Source: Ceratothoa steindachneri
Lineage: Eukaryota; Arthropoda; Malacostraca; Isopoda; Cymothoidae
DNA: 64,000 nucleotides
Assembly: GCA_963969495.1 (NCBI GenBank)
Contig: OZ018321.1
Coordinates: forward strand, 190,658,985 to 190,722,984
Direction of reading: 5' to 3'
Part shown: piece by piece, positions 36,047-47,439 of the stretch
Numbering within the stretch: the first letter of the stretch is position 1
How the letters are laid out: each line of letters starts with the position of its first letter
The notes under the pieces: model-generated
The model's database searches: none
The model's input: only the letters and a program-made list of their open reading frames with translations
What the model was told of the DNA's origin: nothing
Position numbers and translations under genes: made by a program

Positions 36047-37475
36047 GTAGTTTTGATGGTAGCCTCCAGGAGACCTCGGAACCGATCTGTAGTTTTGATG
36101 GCAGCCTCTAGGAGATTTCGGAACCGGACTGTTGTTTTGATGGCAGCCTCTAGGAGATTTCGGAACCCGACTGTTGTTTTGATGGCAGCCTCCAGGAGAC
36201 CTCGGAACCGATCTGTAGTTTTAATGGCAGCCTCTAGGAGAGTTCGGAACCGGACTGTTGTTTTGATGGCAGCCTCTAGGAGATTTCGGAACCCGACTGT
36301 TGTTTTGATGGCAGCCTCCAGGAGACCTCGGAACCAATCTGTAGTTTTAATGGCAGCCTCTAGGAGATTTCGGAACCGGACTGTTGTTTTGATGGCAGCC
36401 TCTAGGAGATTTCGAAACCCGACTGTTGTTTTGATGGCAGCCTCCAGGAGACCTCGGAACCGATCTGTAGTTTTAATGGCAGCCTCTAGGAGAGTTCGGA
36501 ACCGGACTGTTGTTTTGATGGCAGCCTCTAGGAGATTTCGGAACCCGACTGTTGTTTTGATGGCAGCCTCCAGGAGACCTCGGAACCGATCTGTAGTTTT
36601 AATGGCAGCCTCTAGGAGATTTCGGAACCGGACTGTTGTTTTCATGGCAGCCTCTAGGAGGTTTCGGAACCCGACTGTTGTTTTGATGGCAGCCTCCAAG
36701 AGACCTTGGAACCGATCTGTAGTTTTGATGTTAGCCTCTAGGAGATTTTGGAACCGATCTGTAGTTTTGATGGCAGCCTCTACGAGATTTTGGAACCCGA
36801 CTGTTGTTTTGATGGCAGCCTCCAGGAGACCTCGGAACCGATCTGTAGTTTTAATGGCAGCCTCTAGGAGATTTCGGAACCTGACTGTTGTTTTGATGGC
36901 AGCCTCTACGAGATTTCGGAACCCGACTGTTGTTTTAAAGGCAGCCTCCAGGAGACCTTGGAACCGATCTGTAGTTTTGATGTTAGCCTCTAGGAGATTT
37001 CGGAACCGGACTGTTGTTTTGATGGCAGCCTCCAGGAGAAGTCGGAACCGATCTGTAGTTTTGATGCTAGCCTCTAGGAGACTTCGGAACCGGCCTGTAG
37101 TTTTGATGACAGCCTCCAGGAGACCTCGGAACCGATCTGTAGTTTTGATGGCAGCCTCTAGGAGACTTCAGAACCGGCCTGTAGTTTTGATGGCATTCTC
37201 CAGGAGACCTCGGAACCGATCTGTAGTTTTGATGGCAGCCTCTAGGAGACTTCAGAACCGGCCTGTAGTTTTGATGGCAGCCCCTAAGAAACCTCGGAAC
37301 CGATCTGTAGTTTTGATGGCAGCCTCCAAGGAGACCTCGGAACCGATCTGTAGTTTTGATGGCAGCCTCCAGGAGACCTCGGAACCGATCTATAGTTTTG
37401 ATGGCAGCCCCCAGAATACCTCGGAACCGGCCTGTAGTTTTGATGGCAGCCTCCAGGAGACATCGGAACCGGCCC
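36047..37475. repeat. 42-bp tandem array, 34 units, open on both strands
   Basis: The unit is gtagttttgatggcagcctc + taggagatttcggaaccgatct (42 bp). From 36047 to 37475 there are 34 units plus one extra base near 37328 (1,429 bp = 34 x 42 + 1). Because 42 is a multiple of 3, the plus strand reads a 14-residue repeat VVLMAASRRxRNxS/T through 36014-37504, and the minus strand reads EAAIKTTxRFRxLL. The first 22 or so units form a three-unit higher-order repeat (PRNRS, F/VRNRT, FRNPT); later ones alternate PRNRS and LQNRP. The array is very regular in length. No signal peptide, promoter or flanking gene supports translation. A coding role is possible but not shown. Confidence 0.95.
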
Positions 37476-37509
37476 CAGACCTTCTTTACTATCATACATT
37501 TTAGGCCTC

Positions 37510-38057
37510 AGAAGAGTCTAGTAATTCTGCCCCTTTGCTGCAGCTGGATTTGTTAGTTTCTCGTTCCACTGCGCCTCACATAAAGAAGTCGAGGCGGTTG
37601 TAGTCAGGCGAACTGAGAGGTTCAATATCAGGTAGTGCATGATCAAAGAAATTCTCTGACAACCAGGCCTGGTTATTTCGGTTCGTGTGATAGGGCGCAG
37701 AGTCATGCTGCCAGAGGTAAGGCCTCCTTGCAGCTATCCGGGAGATCCAGGGCTTCACCAATGGAAGATATGGGGTTGCATGACGTCATCTTCACTACTG
37801 AAGACACCGAAGACCATGATTGTCGCTGGAAATGCCATCCGCATGACTCTGAGCACGTCATTTGGTGCGAAAGTAAACCACCTGTTGTGCCGGGGGTTGA
37901 TCTTTTGGTCCTTGCAGAAATTCTCTTCGGAGTAGAACCACAGCGTGTCTGGTAACACTGGTTGTTTCAACTTGTTGATCAGCTTCTTGGTGTGCTTGAA
38001 TCACTTTTCCTGCATCACTTTGGATAAAAATTATACCTTCCTCATATTTACGGTGTA
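37510..38057 (-). pseudogene. Mariner-like transposase fragment abutting the 42-bp array
   Basis: Minus-strand translation reads KLINKLKQPVLPDTLWFYSEENFCKDQKIN (shown in parts: LWFYSEENF replaces the usual FSDEKNF, so the first catalytic Asp is lost). It continues FAPNDVLRVMRMAFPATIMV and RRPYLWQHDSAPYHTNR (second Asp block) and LSSPDYNRLDFFM (third Asp block), ending near 37510 directly next to the tandem array. It is a catalytic-domain fragment of a mariner-type element that differs from the one at 2453. The DNA-binding half is missing. Frameshifts occur near 37980 and 37575. A few stops remain. Confidence 0.8.
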
Positions 38058-38059
38058 AA

Positions 38060-39010
38060 TGAGGTAGTGACTGAGTGTTCTGAGGTGGTATTGGCATGCA
38101 AGAAGAATGGATGGGGAAGAGAATATACGAGAGTGAGTGTCAGCGTGCAAGAAGAGTTGGCAGACCGCGTAAAAAGTGAATGTTTGAGAGAGAAACGGTT
38201 GACAGAGGAGAGAGTGGAGGATATTGTGTATGACAGGTGCGCATGAGGAGGCATGTTTGGGGGCTTCTTCCCAGGGATTAGAGTACCCCATTGCTTTGAA
38301 GGACCTTCAGTATGAATGAACTGATGGGTGGCTTGTGTTTAAAATGGAGGAGAGAAAGGGCGAGGGAAGTTTTAGTGGCAATGATGCGCGCCGTCCCCGC
38401 TTTGTGGTAAGCTATTCGATGGTGAAGTCTGATATATAATTATAGACAAAAATAATAATTTTATTTCAATTCCTACAAATGGACCTTTAAATACGTTACT
38501 TCCATTTATATCTAGTGGGAGAAAATTGACCCCAAACCACGTGAGATTAAGGAGGCAGATCGCTCGAAGGAAAAGGCAAACTGTAATTCCAAGCCCTTTT
38601 CATGTTATTGATACCTCGATTCCTGAAATGCTTTGAATCACACTTGTTTTATCTTTTTTCCTCGGGTGATATTGAATCAAGGGACTCAGAACTTTTAATT
38701 TCCATCATTCAGGGGTGTATCATATTCGTACTCCCCAGTCCATTCGTTCCTTTCGGGCGAACGTGTCTTCCTTGAGGCCTGAAATTCGCTTTTCCAGCCC
38801 GAGGGGTTTGGATTAAACTGATTTGTTCCTCATCATATCTCTTCCCCCTCCCCTTCCCCTTCTCACTCCAGTGGGTAAATATGCCCTCGTGGGATTACAC
38901 CTATTTCCTTCTCCCTCAACCACAAATAACAAATACTCTATTACTTTTTGCTGCGGAAATAAAATTATGTAATCCAACCGGGGAACTTTCTAATAAATGA
39001 AGGCGTTGAA
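38060..39010. other. No gene recognised
   Basis: Unique-looking sequence. No coding similarity or repeat was detected by eye. Confidence 0.45.
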
Positions 39011-39017
39011 AAATGTG

Positions 39018-39110
39018 AGGCAGGGGGAATACCCATACGGTCTTCCGGCATCTCGTAAAAGGCACCTAAGCCCTGATATGTGTTACTGCCCTGGAAAGCC
39101 GCGCACCCAT
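39018..39110 (+). repeat. Dispersed short repeat, copy 1
   Basis: Shares cagggggaatacccata, cggtcttccggcatct and cgtaaaaggcaccta in order with 45609-45700, at roughly 70% identity. It could be a SINE or a fragment of a larger element. Confidence 0.5.
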
Positions 39111-39369
39111 AAGTTTTATTCCAGCGATGTAGCAATACATAATGGTGGTAATGGGCTCGGAGGAGGGTGGTGGTCACGGACCAAGTCCAGCCATGCCGCT
39201 AGGTGCGAGGATGCGAGCCAACCACACTTTGCGTAAAAGTGATTGATTTATGATAATGATGATGATGCTGACGATAACAGAAACAAGGAAATAATGAAAC
39301 TGGACATAGAATGGAAGATTGAGGGTGAAGAAAGCTTATATGAATCCGTTAACCTTAGTTCCGGGGCCA

Positions 39370-39950
39370 AAATTTCACCGTCATCATCAATACCTCTTTG
39401 ACCTGAGGAAAATATTAACAAGGGAAGGGGTATTCGAAGTCTTCATCATCATTATCATTGCTAGGTCCTTGACCTGATGCAAAATTCATAAGTGAAGGGA
39501 TTTTCAAGGTCTTCATCATCACTTTCAGTGGTGCGTCCTTGACTCGCGGCAATATTCACAATGTTCAAGGTCTTCATCTTCATTATCAGAAGTATCTCCC
39601 TGAATTGAAGCAATATTGACATGAAAAGGGTGTTCAAAGTCTTCATCATCATCATTATCAGCGGTGTTCACGGTGTTCATCATTATCATCAGTATGCCCT
39701 TGACTTGACCTCAGAAGGGGTGTTCAAAGTAATCATCATCATCATCAATACGTCCTTTTCTTGAAACAATATTAACAGTAGAATGGATGTTCAAGGTATT
39801 CATCATCTTCATCATTAATAAGTATGTCATTGATTTGAGGGCATATTGACATGAGACGGGGTTTTCAGTTCTTCATCGTCATCAGTACGTGGTTCATTCG
39901 AGACAATATTTCCAAGAAAACATCATTATAATTAGTATGTCTTAGGTCGA
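39370..39950. repeat. Degenerate minisatellite of about 65-75 bp
   Basis: Units combine gttcaaagtcttcatcatc, a variable atcattatcag stretch, agtatgtccttgacttga and ggcaatattgacatgaga. About eight diverged units are visible. The open frame on the minus strand follows the repeat (MMMKTLN-type) and is not evidence of a gene. Confidence 0.8.
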
Positions 39951-39959
39951 GGCGCAGTT

Positions 39960-41230
39960 TTTGTTGTTTACCATTTCAAGTAGGCTTTAAGCAGAGAACT
40001 CTTTCTTCTCACTCCATGATATTATCAAACCAATTTGTTTTAAGTTTCAAGTCCTATGTATATTCCCTTACGCGCGACACCAGCAAACACCTCCTTAAAT
40101 GTGTGCCAATGTGGACCAATTCTATGTGTTGTTATATGGCTTACTCAACGTTGCACATGGGGAAATTTTGATTTGAAATTGTATGACTGGCTGCGCCTCT
40201 CATCAGCTTGGCTCCACAGACTGTCAGAGCAATAAATCTGTGTCAGTAAATAATGTTTCTATGGGAAAAATCAAATTTTGAACTGCCTCTGTTAACAGCG
40301 AATATATTCTTTCGAGTTGCAAACTATATTTTAGCTCTAATTTACAATTACAGGTCAATTTTGTCATCAAATACTGCACTAAATAAAAAAATAGCACTGT
40401 TACATTCCTTGTAAACAACTGGTTATTTTATTTTAAGTTCAACCGTTTGATTTCCTATGCATATACTAATAAAAGGTGTAAATAATGTAGAATAAAAATA
40501 TATTTGCTAGCTATATCAAATTAGTTTGTCTTGCAAACGAATAAATAGATGTATATTCATAAACTAATTTTTTGTGATTTATTTGAAAGACCTCGCTGCA
40601 GTTTTTTTTTTGCTTCACTGCATCCCTCGGGTTAGATAGAGCCCACAAGAGAGCTTAAATTCCCTGCATTTGAGGGACTCTGATCTTTGTATCACTTTTA
40701 AACGCTTCCGATTTGAGTCATATCTCTTACATTATTTTTGTTCTTTCTTTTTAATTGCTATTTTTTACCTCCAGGATTTTTCACTCCATCATTACTTTTC
40801 ACTTGGGTTGAGTCTTGTTGTTGGATTAGGCAATTAACCAGCAGCCTTCAAATAATTTTTAAAAAGGCGATCGCGTAAAGATAAACGGCTTCAAAGAGAT
40901 CCCAGTCTGAGTTAGGTTGTTCGGTTTAATTAGTCAAATAAAGTTTAAAATCTATGAGAAAACAGATCATGGACCTAACCTATACTAATTTAATCTAACC
41001 CACCTTCGCCAAATTTTGACTTACCTCCAAATCACCTTTAGTGATAATCTTTAGTTTAAAACCCTAAATAAAAATGTCCGTATTCCGAATTTCGAAAATT
41101 CCCTTAAATCGGACTCTGTGGGAGTCGAATAAAAATCAAGCTTCTAATCTGGATAAAATTCTTTGAATTTTTAAAGTGCAAATGATGTGGCATTAATTAT
41201 ATTTAAATTAAAATATTCTAAACCAAATAG
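39960..41230. other. No gene recognised
   Basis: AT-rich, with stops in all frames. No transposon ends or repeats were noticed. Confidence 0.5.
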
Positions 41231-41264
41231 GAGAATAATAATAATACAGCCCATTGTGAAGGTG

Positions 41265-42030
41265 TACCAAGCACGCGGCGATGATATATGGTACTGAGGG
41301 ATGGATCCTATACTGTCAACACGGACTCAGACTTAATGCTTTCCGGAAGAAAGATCCTTTGTATCGGCTTAGAGCAGAGTTGTCCAACCTTTTTTCCCAA
41401 AGAGCCAAATTAGAAATTGAAGTATATTTACCCGGCCACAGATGTACTTAAATATAAATTTTAAAAAGTTCAAAGATATATATATATATATAATTACAAA
41501 CAAAATACTGTATATTAACAGTAAAAAATTAAATTAAACTTATACAAAATAAAATAAAATCAATGTGATTTGGGGGATTGCCTTCCATTTATGATATTCT
41601 CAATATCTAGTTTTCAAAGTAAATGAAAATATACATAAAAAATACCCCGTAAAAATAAAATCTGAGTAAGCAGTGGGCCGCAATACGGCCCGCGGGCCGC
41701 AGGTTGGACGTTCCTGGTTTAGAGGATCTCGTTCCAAAAAAGACGGTCTCTCTCGGGTGGCAATACCACTATATTCGTTCTGTTCACCCAAAAGCGCGTG
41801 TGCTGGCTTGGACACGTCAGCCTCAGGCAGGACGGCAGAATCCCCCAAAATATTGTCTATGTTGAACGTGCACTGGCTCCAGACCTACATGAGGACCCGA
41901 CCTGGATACCAAGGCATTTGCAAACGTGATATGAAAGAAGGCTGCATCAACTCTACAGGGTGGTAAGCTGTAGCTGTAGACCGCAGTGGATGGAGACTTT
42001 TTCGCCTCAGTTCAAATTGTCGAGAAGTGA
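41265..42030 (+). pseudogene. RTE-like LINE, C-terminal tail of ORF2, interrupted by a MITE
   Basis: Plus-strand translation before 41375 gives AAMIYGTEGWILYCQ and GLRLNAFRKK, the usual LLYGSETWTxY / LNAFHxRCLR segment after the RT domain. After the MITE it continues RVCWLGHVSLRQDGRIPQ and NIVYVERA, then in a shifted frame RPGYQGICKRDMKEGCIN and AVAVDRSGWR, matching the KRDMK..WExxAxDRxxWR tail of the same type. These segments lie at the C terminus of RTE-type or related LINE polyproteins. The catalytic RT part is not present. It is an old 5'-truncated fragment, frameshifted near 41885. Confidence 0.7.
41375..41716. mobile_element. hAT-type MITE, 342 bp
   Basis: Ends CAGAGTTGTCCAACCT (from 41375) and, inverted, CAGGAACGTCCAACCTG (to 41716). 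They are flanked by the 8-bp near-identical target duplication gcttagag (41367-41374) and gtttagag (41717-41724). The interior holds aaagagccaaattag, gtgggccgcaatacggcc and cgcgggccgcagg, a combination I remember from non-autonomous hAT elements. It has no coding capacity. It interrupts the RTE-like tail and is therefore younger than that fragment. Confidence 0.85.
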
Positions 42031-42039
42031 AAAGGAGAG

Positions 42040-43000
42040 AAAGAGAGAGAGGAGAAGATAGAGTGCAGACGTTACATGGCACAATCATTAGCAGCAACAT
42101 ACCCAGGCAAAACTGTAACTGTAACTAAGCCTGTCCCTCCGGAATCGTGCTGTTCAATCACAGCAGGCGCTGCAAAACAACCACAGAATGAGCAACCTTC
42201 GATAGTAACTTCATTTTGATTGCTTCCCTTCGAATTTAAAGCGAGAAGCAATGAGGGTGTATCCCGAAGATAGTTTGTGAGGAGCAATCTGTAAAGAAAG
42301 AGGTGAAGCTAGAGGAAATGAGATGTGTGAAAGATATATAGCTTCAGATATTTTTTTTAAGCATTGAGGTATGGAAGGAAATTGCTTATGTTGTGACTTG
42401 GAGTGCACACATCATCTTTGTAAAACTGCTTTGTAGTTTTGTGGGAATGGTGAGGACAATAATAATAATTAATGAATAAAAATACACCTTCACTTCTGAA
42501 TGCAATACAGACCGAATGATGTGTATTGTTAAGCTACATCGGGGACGGATATTCACCCATGTGGAAGAATAAATTTGGATGGTCTACAGAGAGGTTTTGT
42601 TAATTATTATAAATATAAAATATTCGTGACATGACGATTATCTTCCAAATCATACAAAAGATAAGAGAGAAAAAGCGATTGAGTTATAGTACTAATAATT
42701 ATTAGCTTCCTCTTCTTTCACTTACTAATTTATTTATTGTTATTGTTTTATTATTAGAGTGTTTTTTGGAAAAGATCGATATGGGTGAGGCCAAGCATTC
42801 GTGTTGATTTTCACACCCAAATAAAAGCATAAATGTAAAAATGGGTGTAGAATTAGGTCTTGGTTAAGGATGAAACGAGCTTTAAGCGATTTCAACTCGT
42901 AACATAAGTAGATGATTCGTTTAATTTTATACAAACTAGGAAAGTGTGTTAGCTTAATTATGGAATCAATAATTCATTCGCCTCAGCTAGAATGACTTTA
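42040..43000. other. No gene recognised
   Basis: AT-rich with a few short frames. Nothing was recognised. Confidence 0.45.
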
Positions 43001-43007
43001 TATCAAG

Positions 43008-43134
43008 TTTGGGATCAAGTAAAGATAAGCAATTCCAACCAAAAAAGGATGGCTTCTCTTTACCAAGTGGATTTCAGGATGGATCATCTTTACCTGGTAA
43101 ATTTCAGGATAGCTTATCTTTACTTGATCCCAAA
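43008..43134. repeat. Hairpin with 23-bp perfect arms and a 30-bp internal tandem repeat
   Basis: Arms tttgggatcaagtaaagata.. (43008-43030) and ..tatctttacttgatcccaaa (43112-43134) are perfectly complementary over 23 bp. The spacer contains aggatggcttctctttacc, aggatggatcatctttacc and aggatagcttatctttact, three units about 30 bp apart. It could be a small MITE or simply a derivative of the tandem repeat. Confidence 0.8.
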
Positions 43135-43187
43135 TTTATTATCGCAGTTAGGAATCGAAATTCTATATAGAGCGGTAAGTAACGTTA

Positions 43188-44414
43188 GGCCCCAGTCACA
43201 CCAAGCTTACGACCTGTTTCCGACCACCTGCGACCGAAAATCAAGCGATCGGTCGGCGAAACAAAACCGAAAAAGAGGTAGTCGCAGTTGGTGGACGAGT
43301 AGTTGTGCGACCGGTGAGCTACTAGTGGCCGACTAGTAACCTACTAGTGAGCGTCCGGGTGGCGATCAGTGTGACTGCCACCTGGCATCAGGCGCCGGCA
43401 ACCTACGAGTAGTTGGCCACTGGTGATCCACCAGTCGGCCATCAGTCAGCCACTAGTGGCCAAGTAGTCGACCTCTAGTCACGACCATCAAACTTCTGAC
43501 AGGTCTCCGGCGACCACTTCTCGTTCGCAACAAGTCTTCGTAGGTCACTCACTGTTCGGCGATGGGTGGCCCACCAATCGGTGAGCGGCCGGCCAGCGGT
43601 CGTCAATATATAATGACCCTATATATAGGGTGGCTTGTGGCGACCCTGCACACATATTTGCCTACCTCACTAGGTTACCACCATGGTCACTCCACTAGCA
43701 CATCACCAACTAGTGATTCTCTAACAACTCGCACTTCAAGAATAGCAAAATGTCATTGCAGTTATCCTTCTCCTGTATCGTCTGAGGCAACTGTCGAAAC
43801 GCACAAGGTGGAGGTATTGGATGCGCACCTGGATATATCGGCATGTACAGTACTGGTGGTAGAGCGGTCGGCCAACAGTTACCAGATGTCTTGACTACAA
43901 CAGCAACTCCCACTGAGACCAGTGGCCGATCGGTCGCCCACCACTCGCCAATCAATTAGCGACCACTGGCCCACCAATGAGCGTCCACTCGCCGAGTGGT
44001 GGGCGACCGCTGGGCGACGGGTCGCTCAGTACTCAGTTTTAACAGCTCCCGATTGGTCACCGACCACCTGCGACCACGTGCGTCTGATCGGCCACCACCT
44101 ACGATAGGACGCCCTCCGTTCGGTGACCACCTTTTTAACGGTTAATTGTCGCCAACCGATCGGCCACCAGTTGTCGTCCGATCGGCCACCGATATTCGAC
44201 CGAACTTCGTCTGGTGGACGACCTCCGGAGGAATCTCTGCCGTCCAAACTGGTCGCAGGTGGTTTTCGATGTAACATCGACTACCACCGGAGATCAGTCT
44301 TGCTCGGCCGACCAGCTACGACCTTATTTGTGACTGCCAGCGACTTCCAAAGAATACCTGCAACCGGCCGGCGACCAGGTGGTAACAGGTTGTAATCATG
44401 GTGTGAATGGCCCC
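43188..44414. mobile_element. Non-autonomous fold-back DNA transposon, TA-flanked
   Basis: The 1,227-bp block begins GGCCCCAGTCACACCAAGCT and ends with the inverted GGGGCCATTCACACCATGAT. The arms go on to match (ACGACCTGTTTCCGACC versus ACAACCTGTTACCACC). TA lies directly outside both ends (43186-43187 and 44415-44416). The interior is GC-rich compared with its flanks and consists of short inverted motifs (cgaccacctgcgacc, ggtcgcc, ccactagtgg). Ends of the GGGGCC..TCACACCA type with a TA duplication resemble PIF/Harbinger or ISL2EU non-autonomous elements; the superfamily is inference. There is no transposase gene. Confidence 0.8.
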
Positions 44415-44419
44415 TATAG

Positions 44420-45600
44420 GAACCAAATCCTACGATTGTCTCACAAACATATATTAATTTTTACTCAAATTATGATAATATTTGTATAACTCCTGACTTT
44501 TAGGTCTTATTCTGGTACCTACCTATTCAAAAGGAAGAAGCGTGTATGCTACCGAGGGAATTAGTCTTTGGTAGAGGAGCAAAATGATGAATTAATCCGA
44601 CTTATCTCAAATCTTCCAGAGGCAAAATAAGATTAAATAAAAATTCTTCTTTCATCTTTACAACGTAAACGGAGTAAAAAAAAATCTCAGAAAAAAAAAT
44701 TAAATAGACTTATGAAGTGGCCAAATAAATTATTGGAATAGTTTGCTGCGAAGTTTGTTAATAATTCCTTTAACATATTAGGAAGCCATTTAGATGATTA
44801 GGTAAAACTTGGAAATTTCACAAAATATTTTTCTTGAAGTGTAAATGAATGTTTTGGTCGGAGGGTTTTGCGACTACGATTCTCTTCACTTTGCATAATT
44901 CTTTATTCCTCTTCCCTATCTTTATTAATCATACTTATATTCATGTCCATTTCATTATTCGACAGGATTCGCCAAGATAAAGGCAGGTTGGCGAACCACT
45001 ACAACGACTAATACTACTCCTGATAGTTCCTTATTTGCATCATTTAAAAGCACTATATTGACCACCCCTCTCCCTCTTTTCCTAACATAATTAATAATTT
45101 GTAAATACAGAGGCTGCTACAGGTCTTTCATGTTATGTAGATACTTTACAGATTTCTATGTCGTTCTGGGTCCCTACAGCCCCTCAAAATCTCCCCCCTG
45201 TCACGGATTATCACTAATTCCATTTCTTTTTTACCCCATTTTATTTTTATTTGGTTGAATTCATTTTTCAGCTTAACTTTTTTTTCCCTCCTCAAATTAA
45301 AGTAAGCGGAATGAGCCCAATTGTAACTCTCGTCATACAGTCTCCAATTAGATATAATTTCACTTAACTCTTTTAATGTCTTTGTTTCAGTTTTACTTTC
45401 GCATTCTCACAATTTTCCGTCTGGATGCCATCTGCAGTTTCGTCTAAATTACAATTTATGTCTATTTATCGCCAGCCAGATGCAACCTAGTTGCTCTTCT
45501 CTTAAACGGCGGGGCATTAATCTTGCCAACTGCGGTGTCTTGCGTTTCTTCACTTATTTGATTCGTACGAAACTCTATCCATAATTTCCCCCCTCTATGG
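44420..45600. other. No gene recognised
   Basis: AT-rich spacer. No coding similarity or repeat noted. Confidence 0.5.
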
Positions 45601-45608
45601 GGGCAAGG

Positions 45609-45700
45609 AGCAGGGGGCATCCTAATAGCGTCTTCTGGCGTGTATCGTAAAAGGGAACTATACCCGGATTGAGGCCGCTGGCTTTGGAAGCCGTACCTCG
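45609..45700 (+). repeat. Dispersed short repeat, copy 2
   Basis: Matches 39018-39110 through cagggggcatcctaata, gcgtcttctggcgtgt and cgtaaaagggaacta. Confidence 0.5.
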
Positions 45701-45709
45701 AAATGAATG

Positions 45710-47310
45710 TTCCTGCGAAAGGGCCCCAACAAGGGGGTGTGAGGTGGCATCAGGGGGTTTGTGTTCCCTCCCGGCCCCAATGCCTTAAGGAAGATTTACG
45801 GCTATACATATATCATTCCCTCATTTTCTGCGTGAATAAGGCCTCGTTGCTATTGCGCATTAAATAAAAAAAACACATGTTTCTGTGAGTGGGATACGAT
45901 GAGCGCCGAACACATATAATGAAAAGTTTTTTTGTTTATTTTGTTTGTTTTTGTTTCTAATAAAAACAAAGCAAAATCCAACGAGGGCAGCTCAACCAGT
46001 AGATGTTATGAAAAGAGTTTCATTAAGCAAGTGATGAAGTTAGGGAAAGTTAAAATGTGTGAAAAGTGCAGAGGTCGGGTAGTCAGTTAAAGACACACTG
46101 GACCCGGAGAAGACCCTTCCTTTCGGACTTACGTCAGAGCGACCAAGGCAGGTGGAGGTGGGATTTGAAACGTCAGGGATAGGCATAGACTTGCATATAG
46201 ATGTAAGTGAGTCAACATGATGTAGCAATTTCCTATCAATGTGCCACGACACAGATGTGTGAAACGAAAGGTGGAGAACTGTGCCGCGTATGGCAGAGGC
46301 GATAAATAGATGAGAGAAAATAAAAATTGATAAAATCCTAAACTCCTTTTGTTGAATTTAGGAATGCTGCTTCATGGCTTAAAATGCTTTGCAGGATGGC
46401 AATAACATTTTTTCATTTCTTTCCTTCTTAACATTCACGCATATTTTCGTCTTTTTTTCTCTCAATAACGGAAGATTATCATAATTGCAGACTAGTAAAT
46501 TCCACCAAACGTCACTCTAGAAATACTGACCAACCAACTACTTGGATGTATTCCACGTGAGGTAAAGTTGCAATAGAACCTACACTTCTAGCTGTGGCAT
46601 TGGCCTTTAGCACAGGTCGGTGCTATAAAGTCCCCAACATCATGTGCAACAACCCCCTTTTACACTCTAACCTAAAGCGGTCATAGGGAGCAGGGGTCAT
46701 TGGGGAGTTATTAACAGTAACTGACCCAGCAATTAAATGGCCTCATAGAGGGACCTTTTTGGTATGAGGAGGAGGCAAATTATACCATCACCCGATCGGA
46801 CGGTGATGAGCGGGGGGGGGGGGGGACTGAAGTTGTCTGGAACATAAGTACGATAAGCTACACACTGAAGAATCAGAGGAGCATGATACTCGGTGGGGCA
46901 TGATGGGGAGGAAAGAAAAAAGAGGCTACTATAAACCTAAAACCTCAATTTTATTACCCCCTCTTAAAATGACAGAGACTAAAGGAAAAGCGTGCTGCAG
47001 ACATGCAAATGACAATTCTTGCAACCGGCACTGCGCAATTGTAAATGTAATGGTTGGTAGTTTAAAAACACATAAGTTGCATAGTTAGAATGAATTATGG
47101 AAAAAAAAAATGGGGAAGATAAATAATACTATGTACAAATTTTGTTCCTGGCCATAAGGCCTATTTTCTAACTCCTTTTATTGCCAAACAATTGAAAATA
47201 GTCATTATTTGTTTTAAACTGCTTTTGTAGCTTGTATGATAAAATATTTATTAAAAATAGCCAAATTTTGCTTATTTTATCCATTGTAGGGTTAAAGACA
47301 AAAACAGTTA
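45710..47310. other. No gene recognised
   Basis: Contains a G homopolymer near 46812-46825 and a possible short hairpin around 46785-46810 (cacccgatcggacggtgatg). No protein similarity was found. Confidence 0.45.
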
Positions 47311-47439
47311 AATTTCTAAAAAGAAAATTTGAAACTTCTACAAAAAATGAATAGAAACAAGTACAAAAAATTTAAAAGTGAAAGTTTTCCTCGATTTCCG
47401 TTTGTAATGTAAATGACTGTACCGTGCAAGCCCCAAAAT

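Noticed and set aside
36047..37475. CRISPR-like array
   Set aside because: Units are contiguous with no unique spacers, and the context is eukaryotic, so it is a tandem satellite.
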